This document shows, piece by piece, positions 21,962 through 31,974 of a stretch of 64,000 bases of DNA (the stretch's first letter is position 1; every line of letters starts with the position of its first letter). A program made the translations under genes and the position numbers. Source of the stretch: an uncultured Pseudomonas sp. (GTDB lineage: Bacteria > Pseudomonadota > Gammaproteobacteria > Pseudomonadales > Pseudomonadaceae); NCBI RefSeq assembly GCF_946886105.1, contig NZ_CAMPHV010000005.1, forward strand, positions 1-64,000, given 5' to 3'. The notes under the pieces were generated by a model. It ran no database searches and was not told where the DNA came from. It saw only the letters and a program-made list of their open reading frames with translations.

Positions 21962-23566
21962 TCAAGCCTGCTTACGCGGCCAGATCAAGGTGAAACAGGC
22001 GCCGCCGAGGCTGGCGCTGCTGCCGATCTGCGCGCGGCCGGCGTGCCAGTAGATGATCCGCCGCACGATCGACAGGCCCAGGCCGTGGCCGCCGGAGGCA
22101 CGGGTGCGGCTGTCGTCGAGGCGCAGGAAGGGGGTGAAGATATGCTCCCAGGAAGCTTCCGGTACGCCCGGCCCGTCGTCTTCGACATCAATACGGCAAC
22201 GCTGCCAGCCAATCTGGTAGCTGACCACAACCCTCCCTTCGGCATGGCGCATGGCATTGCTCACCAGGTTCTGCACGGCGCGATGCAGGTAACGCGGCTC
22301 GGCCTCGACACAGGCGCCGCCGCCATCGGGGGCATCCTGCGAAGGCCCGCGCTCGACCCGCACTTCGGCGCGTAGCGGCGCCAGCTCGCCGATCACCTGA
22401 TCGATCAAGGCGGCCAGATCGACCTTCTGGAAACTCAAGGCCGGCGCGCCCTGCTCCAGCCGCGCGTAGGTCAGCATCTCGTCGACCAGCTTGTCGAGGT
22501 CCTGGATATCGCTGTCCATGCCCTCCATGTATTTGCGCCGCGCCGTCTCGTTCTCGGCATCGCCGATCATTTCCAGACCGAAGCGCAGACGCGCCACCGG
22601 GGTGCGCAGCTCATGGGACACCGCGCGGACCATCTCACGCTGGATATTCAACGAACGCTGCAAGTGCTCGGCCATGGCGTTGAAGGTCGCGGCCAGGCGC
22701 CCCACCGAGTCGCTACCGCGGCTCGGCACGCGGGCATCCAGACGCCCGCTGGCGATCAACGACGCCGCCGCCTCCAGGCCACGCAAACGCTGCTCCAGCG
22801 GACGCACCAGCAGGTAGACCATCAGCCCGACCAGGCTCAGACCGAGGGCGCCGATCAGCACCAGCATCTGCGGCGGATAGGGGTTCATCTGGTACAGCGG
22901 GCCGATTTCCAGCACCCAGGGGGTGCCGACGACGCCGGCGAACACATGGATGCTGTCGCCGCCCTTGCCCAGCGCCATCACCGTATCGCCCTCATCCACG
23001 CGGCGCCGTTGATCGTCGTCGAGAGCGGCCTGTTCGAGGCGGACCAGGCGCAGGTCGAAGCCGAAGTGCTTGGCCTGCTTGAGTTCGGCCAAGCGCTGCG
23101 GCTGGTCGGACACGGGGTGGCGAATCAGCTCGTCGATCAGCAAGTAAACCGTGGCGCGCGCCAATTGCTCGCTGATCTGCTGCACTTCGCCGGTGAGCAA
23201 TAACTGTTGTTGCTTGCCGATCAGGCTATAAATGGTCGCCGCATGCGGGCCGGTCTGCTTCACCAGCACCTGGCCGCGCTGCACGCGGTTACGCGCCACA
23301 CTGTCGAGATCGACATTGGCCAACGCCTGGATGCTCAGGGGAATGCCCAACAAGCGCGACCACAGCACCAGCGAACGGCGCCGCTCCAGCTCGCTCATCG
23401 GCTTCAGGTTATCGGCCATCAAGCGGAACGTGCCGCGCGCCAGATCCTCGCGGTATTGCTCCGAGCGCACCTCGTTGGCCAGGTGCAGCGTGGCGACACC
23501 GAGTAGCGCCACCAGCACCAACACGCTGAGCATGCCACCGTAAATGCGCAGGAAAATCGAATTCAT
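21962..23566 (-). CDS. RstB-like sensor histidine kinase
   Basis: This 534-residue membrane kinase has TM segments at about 7-29 and 232-255. These bracket a periplasmic sensor domain of about 200 residues. A HAMP domain, HisKA with His318 in VSHELRTP, and HATPase_c (N box NLVSNAMRHA, G box DDGPGVP) follow. It overlaps the regulator gene by four bases. An OmpR-type pair next to nrdA matches P. aeruginosa PA1157-PA1158 order. The stimulus is unknown. Confidence 0.92.
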   Translation of the reverse strand: MNSIFLRIYGGMLSVLVLVALLGVATLHLANEVRSEQYREDLARGTFRLMADNLKPMSELERRRSLVLWSRLLGIPLSIQALANVDLDSVARNRVQRGQVLVKQTGPHAATIYSLIGKQQQLLLTGEVQQISEQLARATVYLLIDELIRHPVSDQPQRLAELKQAKHFGFDLRLVRLEQAALDDDQRRRVDEGDTVMALGKGGDSIHVFAGVVGTPWVLEIGPLYQMNPYPPQMLVLIGALGLSLVGLMVYLLVRPLEQRLRGLEAAASLIASGRLDARVPSRGSDSVGRLAATFNAMAEHLQRSLNIQREMVRAVSHELRTPVARLRFGLEMIGDAENETARRKYMEGMDSDIQDLDKLVDEMLTYARLEQGAPALSFQKVDLAALIDQVIGELAPLRAEVRVERGPSQDAPDGGGACVEAEPRYLHRAVQNLVSNAMRHAEGRVVVSYQIGWQRCRIDVEDDGPGVPEASWEHIFTPFLRLDDSRTRASGGHGLGLSIVRRIIYWHAGRAQIGSSASLGGACFTLIWPRKQA

Positions 23567-24297
23567 AAGAGGGCTTCAGCCGCCTCGGCAACGAATAGAT
23601 AGCCTTTGCTGCGTACGGTTTTGATCAGCCGCGGGTGCACCGGGTCGTCGCCGATCTTCGGGCGGATGCGTGAAATGCGCACATCGATGGACCTGTCCTG
23701 GCCGTCGTATTCGATCCCGCGCAGGGCGTTGAAGATTTCCTCGCGCGAGAGGATCCGCCCGGCGTTGGCGGCCAGCAGCCAGAGCAGGTCGAATTCGGCG
23801 CTGGTCAGCTCGATCGCCTGCTCGCCCAGCCAGGCCTCGCGCATGGCGCTGTCGATGATCAGACGACCGAACTGCAGACGCCGGCGCTCGCTCGCCGCCT
23901 CGTCCGCATTGCCCTCGTGCCGGCGCAGCAAGGCGCGGATACGTGCCAGCAGCACCCGTGGGCGCACCGGCTTGCACACATAATCGTCGGCGCCCATTTC
24001 CAGGCCGAGCACCTGGTCCATATCATCGGTGCGCGCGGTGAGCATCAGCACCGGACCGTCGTACTGGCCGCGAATCTTCCGGCAGATCGACAAACCGTCC
24101 TCGCCCGGCAGCATCAGATCGAGGATCACCAGGTCCGGCTGCTCCTGCAGAATGCGTGCGGCCGCCCGTGCGCCATCGGCTTCGATGCTGACGACCAAGC
24201 CGTTGCCCTGCAGATAATCGCGGGTCAACTCAGCCAGACGCTGGTCGTCTTCGACGATCAGGATGTGCCAGGACTCTTGTTCCACTGCTGCCTCCAT
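23563..24297 (-). CDS. RstA-like OmpR-family response regulator
   Basis: This 244-residue regulator has a receiver domain with acidic pocket Glu16-Asp18, phospho-acceptor Asp60 in VILDLMLPGEDG and conserved Lys in CKPVRPR. A winged-helix DNA-binding domain (about 145-240, RSKGYLF) follows. The start at 24297 (MEAAVEQESW) gives normal family length; upstream in-frame codons are rejected. It is translated just before, and probably coupled to, the kinase, and is divergent from nrdA. Confidence 0.92.
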   Translation of the reverse strand: MEAAVEQESWHILIVEDDQRLAELTRDYLQGNGLVVSIEADGARAAARILQEQPDLVILDLMLPGEDGLSICRKIRGQYDGPVLMLTARTDDMDQVLGLEMGADDYVCKPVRPRVLLARIRALLRRHEGNADEAASERRRLQFGRLIIDSAMREAWLGEQAIELTSAEFDLLWLLAANAGRILSREEIFNALRGIEYDGQDRSIDVRISRIRPKIGDDPVHPRLIKTVRSKGYLFVAEAAEALL

Positions 24298-24569
24298 AGA
24301 CAGATCAACCACGGCTAAAGCGGCTCGCATTGTAGCAATGCGCCGAGCGCTCGCGGCGGCGGAATGCACCCGATAACCGCGCGGCTGCGCACCCGCACAG
24401 AGCGGGCCAATAATCAAGAAAAAATCCTACATCTTGTGTTTATGCGGTGGCCGTCTAATTCGCCGCCGCGCGATGAAAAAAACCTCGCTCAGCACGACGA
24501 ACGGTAGTCAGGGGAAAACCCCAGCTATCACGGGGGCTGGCGAAAGTTACCCCAAAGTAACCCACAGAT

Positions 24570-24578
24570 TTATCCACA
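24570..24578 (+). promoter_or_regulatory. DnaA box upstream of nrdA
   Basis: TTATCCACA is a perfect DnaA-box consensus, with a weaker copy TAACCCACA at 24558-24566. DnaA boxes are known regulators of nrdAB in E. coli, so cell-cycle control of nrdA is plausible. They lie about 500 bases upstream of the start. Confidence 0.55.
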
Positions 24579-24615
24579 GGATAAATTTTTCTCTCGGCTT
24601 GCCATCACCCAAGCA

Positions 24616-24662
24616 CCGCACTATCTTGTATCCCCATTGCGCAAAACCCCTACATGTTGGGT
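24616..24662 (+). promoter_or_regulatory. Candidate tandem NrdR boxes upstream of nrdA
   Basis: Two 16-base sites at 24616-24631 (core CTATCTTGTAT) and 24647-24662 (core CTACATGTTGGG) each match most positions of the NrdR box ACACwATATATwGTGT. They are 31 bases apart, three helical turns, as NrdR pairs usually are. A third single match lies at 24424-24439. The remainder of the 24298-25067 spacer shows no gene. Confidence 0.5.
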
Positions 24663-25067
24663 TTTTGACCAACAAACGACACAAGCACATTTGCCCCTGA
24701 AAGGTCCAGACCGAGAACAAAACCAGAAGAAAAATGGTGCAGGCGAATGTTTCGGTGGCCGCAGCCGCGGCAACCACAGCGACCGCCCTCGCGCGTAACA
24801 CGGCGAGCTTGGCGGGTATGGATAAAAGTGCAGAACCCTGCACACGAACCACAACATAGACACAACATATAGTGGTGCCGGAAATCCCGGCACTGAACGT
24901 TTCAAGCCAGGAAGGCGCTCTAAAACGTACCTCCCTGCCCAGTATGCAAGTCCCATGCGCCCGGCCTCGCCGAGCGTTTGGCGTTGTAGAAGGGAATGAA
25001 CGGCAGGTACGCCGCAGCATCAAAAACTGCATAGCGTCTAAAACAAATGAAGAATACGGAGACTTTC

Positions 25068-27947
25068 ATGCATACCGACACGACTCGCGAGAACCCGCAG
25101 GCCCAAGCGCCGCAGGCCGCCGATGCCAGCCAGGACCTGAGCGCCACCGCGCCGGGCCAGCTGCGTGTGATCAAGCGCAACGGCACCGTGGTGCCGTACA
25201 CCGACGACAAGATCACCGTCGCCATCACCAAGGCTTTTCTCGCAGTAGAAGGCGGCACCGCTGCCGCTTCGTCGCGCATCCATGAAACCGTCGAGCGCCT
25301 GACCGAACAGGTCACCGCCACCTTCAAGCGCCGCATGCCCTCCGGCGGCACCATTCATATCGAAGAAATCCAGGACCAGGTCGAACTGGCCCTGATGCGC
25401 GCCGGCGAACAGAAAGTCGCCCGCGACTACGTGATCTACCGCGAAGCCCAGGCCACCAAGCGCAAGAGCGCCAACGCCGGCGGCATCGCCGAACCGCACC
25501 CGAGCATCCGCGTCACCCACACCGACGGCAGCGTCGCACCGCTGGACATGGGCCGCCTGAACACCATCATCAGCGAAGCCTGCGAAGGCCTGGCCGAAGT
25601 CGATGGCGAGCTGATCCAGAAAGACACCCTGAAGAACCTCTACGACGGCGTCGCCCAGAAGGACGTCAACACCGCCCTGGTGATGACCGCGCGTACCCTG
25701 GTCGAGCGCGAGCCGAACTACAGCTACGTCACCGCGCGCCTGCTGATGGACAACATCCGCGCCGAAGGCCTGGGCTTCCTCGGTGTCGCCAGCAGCGCCA
25801 CTCACCACGAAATGGCCGAGCTGTACGCCAAGGCGCTGCCGGCCTACATCGAAAAAGGCGTCGAGTTCGAACTGCTCAACCCGGTGCTGAAAAGCTTCGA
25901 CCTGGAAAAACTCGGCCAGGCGATCAACCACGAGCGCGACCAGCAGTTCACCTACCTCGGCCTGCAGACCCTGTACGACCGTTACTTCATCCACAAGGAC
26001 GGTATCCGCTTCGAACTGCCGCAAATCTTCTTCATGCGCGTGGCCATGGGCCTGGCGATCGAAGAGCCGCAGAAAGAAGAGCGCGCCATCGAGTTCTACA
26101 ACCTGTTGTCGTCCTTCGACTACATGGCCTCGACCCCGACCCTGTTCAACGCCGGCACCCTGCGTCCGCAGCTGTCGTCCTGCTACCTGACCACAGTGCC
26201 GGACGACCTCTCGGGCATCTACAACGCCATCCACGACAACGCCATGCTGAGCAAATTCGCCGGCGGCCTGGGCAACGACTGGACCCCGGTGCGCGCGCTG
26301 GGCTCCTACATCAAGGGCACCAACGGCAAGAGCCAGGGCGTCGTGCCCTTCCTCAAAGTGGTCAACGACACCGCCGTGGCGGTCAACCAGGGCGGCAAGC
26401 GCAAAGGCGCCGTGTGTGCCTACCTGGAAACCTGGCACATGGACATCGAAGAGTTCATCGAGCTGCGCAAGAACACCGGTGACGACCGTCGCCGCACCCA
26501 CGACATGAACACCGCGAACTGGATTCCCGACCTGTTCATGAAGCGCGTGTTCGACGACGGCAAGTGGACCCTGTTCAGCCCGTCCGAAGTGCCGGACCTG
26601 CACGACCTCACCGGCAAGGCCTTCGAAGAGCGCTACGAGTACTACGAAGCCCTGTGCGAATACGGCAAGATCAAGCTGTTCAAGACCATCCAAGCCAAAG
26701 ACCTGTGGCGCAAGATGCTCTCCATGCTGTTCGAAACCGGCCACCCATGGCTGACCTTCAAGGACCCGTGCAACCTGCGCAGCCCGCAGCAACACGTGGG
26801 CGTCGTACACAGCTCGAACCTGTGCACCGAGATCACCCTGAACACCAACGCCGACGAAATCGCCGTGTGCAACCTCGGCTCGGTCAACCTGCCGAACCAC
26901 ATCGTCGACGGCAAGCTGGACACCGCCAAGCTGCAGAAGACCATCAACACCGCAGTGCGCATGCTCGATAACGTCATCGACATCAACTACTACTCGGTGC
27001 CCCAGGCGAAGAACTCCAACTTCAAACACCGCCCGGTGGGCCTCGGCATCATGGGCTTCCAGGACGCGCTGTACCTGCAGCACATCCCTTACGGCTCCGA
27101 CGCCGCCGTCGAATTCGCCGACAAGTCGATGGAAGCGGTCAGCTACTACGCGATCCAGGCCTCCTGCGACCTGGCCGACGAGCGTGGCGCCTACTCCACC
27201 TTCGAAGGCTCGCTGTGGAGCAAGGGCATCCTGCCGCTCGACTCCCAGCAGATCCTCATCGAAGCCCGTGGCCAGAAGTACATCGACGTCGACCTGACCG
27301 AGTCCCTGGACTGGGCCCCGCTGCGCGCTCGCGTGCAGAAAGGCATCCGTAACTCGAACATCATGGCCATCGCGCCGACCGCGACCATCGCCAACATCAC
27401 CGGCGTGTCGCAGTCGATCGAACCGACCTACCAGAACCTCTACGTGAAATCGAACCTCTCCGGCGAATTCACCGTGATCAACCCCTACCTGGTACGCGAC
27501 CTCAAAGCCCGCGGCCTGTGGGACTCGGTGATGATCAACGACCTCAAGTACTACGACGGTTCGGTACAGCAGATCGAGCGCATCCCGCAGGAGCTCAAAG
27601 ACCTCTACGCGACCGCCTTCGAAGTGGAAACCAAGTGGATCGTCGACGCCGCCAGCCGCCGCCAGAAGTGGATCGACCAGGCGCAGTCGCTGAACCTCTA
27701 CATCGCCGGCGCTTCGGGCAAGAAGCTCGACGTGACCTACCGCATGGCGTGGTTCCGTGGCCTGAAAACCACCTACTACCTCCGTGCCCTGGCCGCGACC
27801 AGCACCGAAAAATCCACCGTCAACACCGGCAAGCTCAACGCCGTGTCCAGCGGTGGCGGCGACAGCCTCAGCGCCGCACCGGCCGGCCCGGCACCCGTGC
27901 CGAAGGCCTGTGCCATCGACGAGCCAGACTGCGAGGCTTGTCAATAA
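25068..27947 (+). CDS. nrdA: Class Ia ribonucleotide reductase, alpha subunit
   Basis: This 959-residue subunit reduces ribonucleoside diphosphates to deoxy forms. The N-terminus has two successive ATP-cone regulatory domains (about 30-125 and 145-235). The catalytic barrel follows with NLCTEITLN and PTATIANITG motifs. The C-terminal tail CEACQ holds the redox cysteines. I chose the ATG at 25068, which has GGAG seven bases upstream, over one seven codons earlier. Confidence 0.96.
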   Translation: MHTDTTRENPQAQAPQAADASQDLSATAPGQLRVIKRNGTVVPYTDDKITVAITKAFLAVEGGTAAASSRIHETVERLTEQVTATFKRRMPSGGTIHIEEIQDQVELALMRAGEQKVARDYVIYREAQATKRKSANAGGIAEPHPSIRVTHTDGSVAPLDMGRLNTIISEACEGLAEVDGELIQKDTLKNLYDGVAQKDVNTALVMTARTLVEREPNYSYVTARLLMDNIRAEGLGFLGVASSATHHEMAELYAKALPAYIEKGVEFELLNPVLKSFDLEKLGQAINHERDQQFTYLGLQTLYDRYFIHKDGIRFELPQIFFMRVAMGLAIEEPQKEERAIEFYNLLSSFDYMASTPTLFNAGTLRPQLSSCYLTTVPDDLSGIYNAIHDNAMLSKFAGGLGNDWTPVRALGSYIKGTNGKSQGVVPFLKVVNDTAVAVNQGGKRKGAVCAYLETWHMDIEEFIELRKNTGDDRRRTHDMNTANWIPDLFMKRVFDDGKWTLFSPSEVPDLHDLTGKAFEERYEYYEALCEYGKIKLFKTIQAKDLWRKMLSMLFETGHPWLTFKDPCNLRSPQQHVGVVHSSNLCTEITLNTNADEIAVCNLGSVNLPNHIVDGKLDTAKLQKTINTAVRMLDNVIDINYYSVPQAKNSNFKHRPVGLGIMGFQDALYLQHIPYGSDAAVEFADKSMEAVSYYAIQASCDLADERGAYSTFEGSLWSKGILPLDSQQILIEARGQKYIDVDLTESLDWAPLRARVQKGIRNSNIMAIAPTATIANITGVSQSIEPTYQNLYVKSNLSGEFTVINPYLVRDLKARGLWDSVMINDLKYYDGSVQQIERIPQELKDLYATAFEVETKWIVDAASRRQKWIDQAQSLNLYIAGASGKKLDVTYRMAWFRGLKTTYYLRALAATSTEKSTVNTGKLNAVSSGGGDSLSAAPAGPAPVPKACAIDEPDCEACQ

Positions 27948-28422
27948 GCGCGCGTATCTGAGCGGCGCGCGCGTTGTTGCCTGCCAGGCCGGCCCCCATC
28001 ACGTACATGCGTACGCTCAGGGGCTCCGACCTGACAGGCGCCTAGCGCTCACTCGCTCAGCTACACGCTCGAAAGGTGGACACAAACGCTCAAGCACAAC
28101 ACGGTCAGTCCCCTCGCCCCTCTGGGGAGAGGGCTAGGGTGAGGGGAAAGGCCGCAAGCCACCCTCAATACCCGAACTGAAACACGATCAATCCCCTCGC
28201 CCCTCCGGGGAGAGGGTTAGGGTGAGGGGAAAAAGCCCTCCCCACCAATTACCTGCCCCCGCCCTTACCGGCGAGGGCCTCGGGCGAGGCCAGTCATAGT
28301 GCCCACCCCGACCAGCGGTACCCGCTTCACCTTGCGCGCCACACGCAACGACACATACTAGAAACATCTGTACATCCATACAGGCCGGCTATTCCGCCGA
28401 CCCACAAGCCAGGAGCCAAGCC
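27948..28422. repeat. nrdA-nrdB spacer with two copies of a GC-rich repeat
   Basis: No gene is seen in these 475 bases. Two nearly identical 40-base sequences at 28110-28149 and 28193-28232 start CCCCTCGCCCCTC and end GGGTGAGGGG, each able to fold on itself. The rest is unremarkable. It must hold the nrdB leader and perhaps its own promoter. Confidence 0.7.
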
Positions 28423-29673
28423 ATGCTGAGCTGGGATGAATTCGACAAGGAAGAAGGCGCAGACGCAGCCGCTTCCAGCAACACCACTGCCCAAGTCGCA
28501 GACATGAACATCGACAAACTCGACCAGGTCGGCGGCGCCGCCGCCGTCGAAGCCCGCGCCGTAGCCGCTGACGACAGCGCCGCCGTGGCCCGCGCCAAAG
28601 CCGCCCTCGACCAATTGGACATCCAGGAAGGTCTCGACGAGCTGGAAGGCTCCGCCGCCCGCGTACAGGTCGGCGACAAGCAGATGATCAACGCCCGCGC
28701 CGACCTCAACCAACTCGTACCCTTCAAGTACGACTGGGCCTGGCAGAAGTATCTGGATGGTTGCGCCAACCACTGGATGCCCCAGGAAGTGAACATGAAC
28801 GCGGACATCGCGTTGTGGAAAAGCACCGACGGCCTGACCGACGACGAGCGCCGCATCGTCATGCGCAACCTCGGCTTCTTCTCCACCGCCGACAGCCTGG
28901 TCGCCAACAACCTGGCCCTCGCCGTGTACCGCCTGATCACCAACCCCGAATGCCGCCAGTACATCCTGCGCCAGGCCTTCGAAGAGGCGATCCACACCCA
29001 CGCCTACCAGTACTGCATCGAATCGCTGGGCATGGACGAAGGCGAAATCTTCAACATGTACCACGAGATCCCGAGCGTCGCGAAAAAAGCCAGCTGGGGC
29101 CTCAAATACACCCGCGCCATCTCCAACCCGCAGTTCAACACCGGCACCGTCGAGACCGACAAAGAACTGCTGCGCAACCTCATCGCCTACTACTGCGTAC
29201 TGGAAGGCATCTTCTTCTATTGCGGCTTCACCCAGATCCTCTCCATGGGCCGCCGCAACAAGATGACCGGCGTCGCCGAGCAGTTCCAATACATCCTGCG
29301 CGACGAATCCATGCACCTGAACTTCGGCATCGACGTGATCAACCAGATCAAGATCGAAAACCCACACCTGTGGGACGCCGCAATGAAGGACGAAGCGACC
29401 CAGATGATCCTCCAGGGCACCCAACTGGAAATCGAATACGCACGCGATACCATGCCGCGCGGCGTACTGGGCATGAACGCCGCGATGATGGAGGACTACC
29501 TCAAATTTATCGCCAACCGTCGTCTGACTCAGATCGGTTTGAAGGAAGAGTACCCGGGCACCACCAACCCCTTCCCATGGATGAGCGAAATCATGGACCT
29601 GAAGAAGGAGAAGAACTTCTTCGAAACGCGGGTTATTGAGTATCAGACTGGTGGGGCGTTGAGCTGGGATTGA
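28423..29673 (+). CDS. nrdB: Class Ia ribonucleotide reductase, beta subunit
   Basis: This 416-residue R2 subunit holds the diiron-tyrosyl radical cofactor used by NrdA. Iron-ligand motifs [12 protein letters not shown] and [10 protein letters not shown] are present. It has an acidic, alanine-rich N-terminal extension of about 90 residues before the ferritin-like core, as in Pseudomonas NrdB. It follows nrdA in the same direction after an unusually long gap of 475 bases. Confidence 0.95.
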   Translation: MLSWDEFDKEEGADAAASSNTTAQVADMNIDKLDQVGGAAAVEARAVAADDSAAVARAKAALDQLDIQEGLDELEGSAARVQVGDKQMINARADLNQLVPFKYDWAWQKYLDGCANHWMPQEVNMNADIALWKSTDGLTDDERRIVMRNLGFFSTADSLVANNLALAVYRLITNPECRQYILRQAFEEAIHTHAYQYCIESLGMDEGEIFNMYHEIPSVAKKASWGLKYTRAISNPQFNTGTVETDKELLRNLIAYYCVLEGIFFYCGFTQILSMGRRNKMTGVAEQFQYILRDESMHLNFGIDVINQIKIENPHLWDAAMKDEATQMILQGTQLEIEYARDTMPRGVLGMNAAMMEDYLKFIANRRLTQIGLKEEYPGTTNPFPWMSEIMDLKKEKNFFETRVIEYQTGGALSWD

Positions 29674-29750
29674 TTCCAGTCACTCATCACTGAAAGATCA
29701 AGAGCGCTTTACCTGAAATTGATGTTTGGGGTGGCGATTTAAATTAAGAG

Positions 29751-29773
29751 CCCCGCCTAGTGCGGGGTTTTTT
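29751..29773 (+). terminator. Rho-independent terminator after nrdB
   Basis: CCCCGC-loop-GCGGGG followed by six T residues lies 77 bases after the nrdB stop. It marks the end of the core block before the AT-rich accessory region. Confidence 0.9.
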
Positions 29774-29826
29774 ATGAATTCTAAAACAGCCCTCAAAACA
29801 ATACTTGGCGGCGACAGAGATCAACA

Positions 29827-31539
29827 ATGAACCCCATTATTAAAGCTCAACTAAAAGAGTTTATGCATGCTAATCCAGGAATGCATAAAGACGAAGCTGA
29901 AGCATTTGAAACAATGTCCATATTTTCGGTGGAGAATGGAATACTAGGGGAAAATATAGACCCTTTTAAAGCCCATCTAAAGGGAAGCGAATTCGGTATT
30001 GACGGGCTTGCCATTTGCATACAAGGCGTCATCTGCACCGACGCAGACGAAGCCTCATCCATATTATCAACAGGCAAGAATCACAACACTGCATTCCACT
30101 TCTTCCAGTCGAAAACATCAGAAAGCTTCGACTATGGAAACATAGCGAAATTTCTGGACGCAACATATGATTTCTTTACAGATGTAAAACTACTAAATGG
30201 CGATCAGATTGATGACCTATCCGCAGCCCGAGATTTAGTTTTCGAGTCAGCAACCCGATCAAACCCAGAACTAAGATGCTATTACTGCACAACTGGATCC
30301 GGCCAGATATCCCAACCAATACAAGCGCTCATAGACAGCAACAAGAAAAGGATTGAGGAACTTAACATTTTCTCTTCAGTCGCAATAGAGCTACTTGGAG
30401 CAAAAGACATTCAGAACGGATTCAGATCAGCAACCAATTCTATAACAGCAACTATAAACTTCCCGAAAGCCATCACGATGCCGGCGCACGAAAAAGTTGA
30501 TGAGGCATATATAGGATACATTTCCGCTGATCAAATTCTAGAAATTGCACTCAGCGAAGAAGACAGCAACGGCGAGCGTCATATTATAAGGTCTGTATTT
30601 TACGACAACGTCCGAGATTTCAACCCAGAATCAGACATTAACAAATCAATCATCACCGAACTCCGCTCAGGTGATCATTCATCTTTTGTATTCAAAAATA
30701 ATGGAATAACTGTCGTAGCCAAGGAAGTATCAAGAAAAAGCGACTCATTTACCATAAGCGACTTTCAAATAGTCAATGGCTGCCAAACCACAAACATACT
30801 TGCAAGCGTCAAAGAAAAAGCAAAAGAAGTAATGGTACCCCTTCGGATTATTGGCAGTTCTGACGCAGAATTTGTAGCCAGCATTATTATTGGAACGAAC
30901 AAACAAAATGAAGTTCGGGAGGATCAATTCTGGGCACTACTGCCATTCATGAAAGATCTTGAAATATTCTGTTCAGCCCAAGATGGCGACGCAAAAATTT
31001 TAATTGAGCGAAGGGAAAATCAATATAGAGATGTTACCGCAGAACGTACTCGAGTTATGCGGACATCTGATTTAATGAAAGTTGCCGCAGCAATGTTCTT
31101 CCACCAGCCACACAGAGCTGCCCGCGATCACCGAGGAATCAGAAAAGAATTTTCAGAGAAAATATTTCTCGCCGACCACAGCGTGGAACTCTATCACGCC
31201 GCAGCTCTCTCACTCTACAAATTCGACTATCTCTTAAGAACCTCAAAAATTGATCGATCCAAATCAATCTATAAATTTTATGTCCTCTTCTCAATCTCAA
31301 GAACCATCTGGAAAGACCCAACGATATTAAGCGCACCGCCAAAGAGCAAAAAGAAATTCTATGAAGAAGTATTAGACACAGTCTTAAACTCCGAAAAATT
31401 AATTACTCACATAGAGAAAGTATCCGCACACATCGAGAGGATGATTTCCGAATCAACACCCAAAAATAGAGAACAAATCCGCGACTATATCCGAACCGAT
31501 AGTTTCGCAGATCAGTTCTCAAAAACTTTCTTTACATAA
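29827..31539 (+). CDS. AIPR-family protein with PD-(D/E)XK-like N-terminus (putative phage defence)
   Basis: This 570-residue protein carries the AIPR (abortive infection phage resistance) core, with FKNNGITVVA at 289-298 and IVNGCQTTN at 315-323. The N-terminal 130 residues show FGIDGLAI (Asp59) and FFQSK (Gln94-x-Lys96), the D...QxK arrangement of PD-(D/E)XK nucleases of the Mrr type, with candidate Glu near 23-27. That nuclease reading is my inference. The gene is AT-rich compared with nrdB, pointing to horizontal transfer, and has no obvious partner gene. AIPR proteins occur in anti-phage loci; the mechanism is unproven. Confidence 0.8.
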   Translation: MNPIIKAQLKEFMHANPGMHKDEAEAFETMSIFSVENGILGENIDPFKAHLKGSEFGIDGLAICIQGVICTDADEASSILSTGKNHNTAFHFFQSKTSESFDYGNIAKFLDATYDFFTDVKLLNGDQIDDLSAARDLVFESATRSNPELRCYYCTTGSGQISQPIQALIDSNKKRIEELNIFSSVAIELLGAKDIQNGFRSATNSITATINFPKAITMPAHEKVDEAYIGYISADQILEIALSEEDSNGERHIIRSVFYDNVRDFNPESDINKSIITELRSGDHSSFVFKNNGITVVAKEVSRKSDSFTISDFQIVNGCQTTNILASVKEKAKEVMVPLRIIGSSDAEFVASIIIGTNKQNEVREDQFWALLPFMKDLEIFCSAQDGDAKILIERRENQYRDVTAERTRVMRTSDLMKVAAAMFFHQPHRAARDHRGIRKEFSEKIFLADHSVELYHAAALSLYKFDYLLRTSKIDRSKSIYKFYVLFSISRTIWKDPTILSAPPKSKKKFYEEVLDTVLNSEKLITHIEKVSAHIERMISESTPKNREQIRDYIRTDSFADQFSKTFFT

Positions 31540-31974
31540 CCACAAGAGAAAGAGGAACAATCGGGCGGACAGACCACCATTTCCGTTAACCGCTATAACG
31601 AGTTTCGCCCTTACGGCGAGTCACTTTCTCTTTGCTCGCGCGAAAGAGAAAGCGCGCCCGGCATCCGGGTTTCGCTGCGCTCAACTTCCCTCGCTCCGGT
31701 GCTGTTCCGAGGGTCGTCACGGTGAGCCATCCCTGGCCCATCGTGCCTCGTTTGGCATCCATGCCAAACACCCCTCTCCACAGCACCTCCACTCGGCCTC
31801 CTGACGGGATTCGGGGATCGCGTTGTTTAGAAGAGAGTTGGCGGAGCGAACAGAAAAAGCAGAGCATAAAGACCAGAGCAAAAGCATCGCGGCCAAGGCC
31901 GCTCCTACCGATTCATCGCCACAAATCAAAAACCACAAAGCTATAAGACCAGACTATTTAAACCAAGGAAAGAC
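31540..31974. repeat. GC-rich dispersed-element-like spacer in AT-rich island
   Basis: About 31590-31920 is clearly GC-richer than the genes on either side. On the minus strand it translates to fragments such as KEKVTRRKGET that recur as spurious short proteins in many Pseudomonas genomes, which suggests a dispersed repeat. I see no believable gene in it. Confidence 0.45.

Noticed and set aside
24829..24875. GTGCAG...CTGCAC palindrome plus ACACAACATATAGTGG as the NrdR pair of nrdA
   Set aside because: The spacing is right and the second site fits, but the first does not match the consensus; the pair at 24616-24662 is better balanced. It remains a weaker alternative.
25038..27944. A 968-codon open frame on the minus strand opposite nrdA
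   Set aside because: It is an antisense shadow of nrdA, Val/His/Asp-rich, without a ribosome site or family match.
31586..31867. A 93-residue minus-strand frame ending KEKVTRRKGETRYSG
   Set aside because: It resembles spurious proteins produced from a dispersed repeat; no ribosome site and no coding character.
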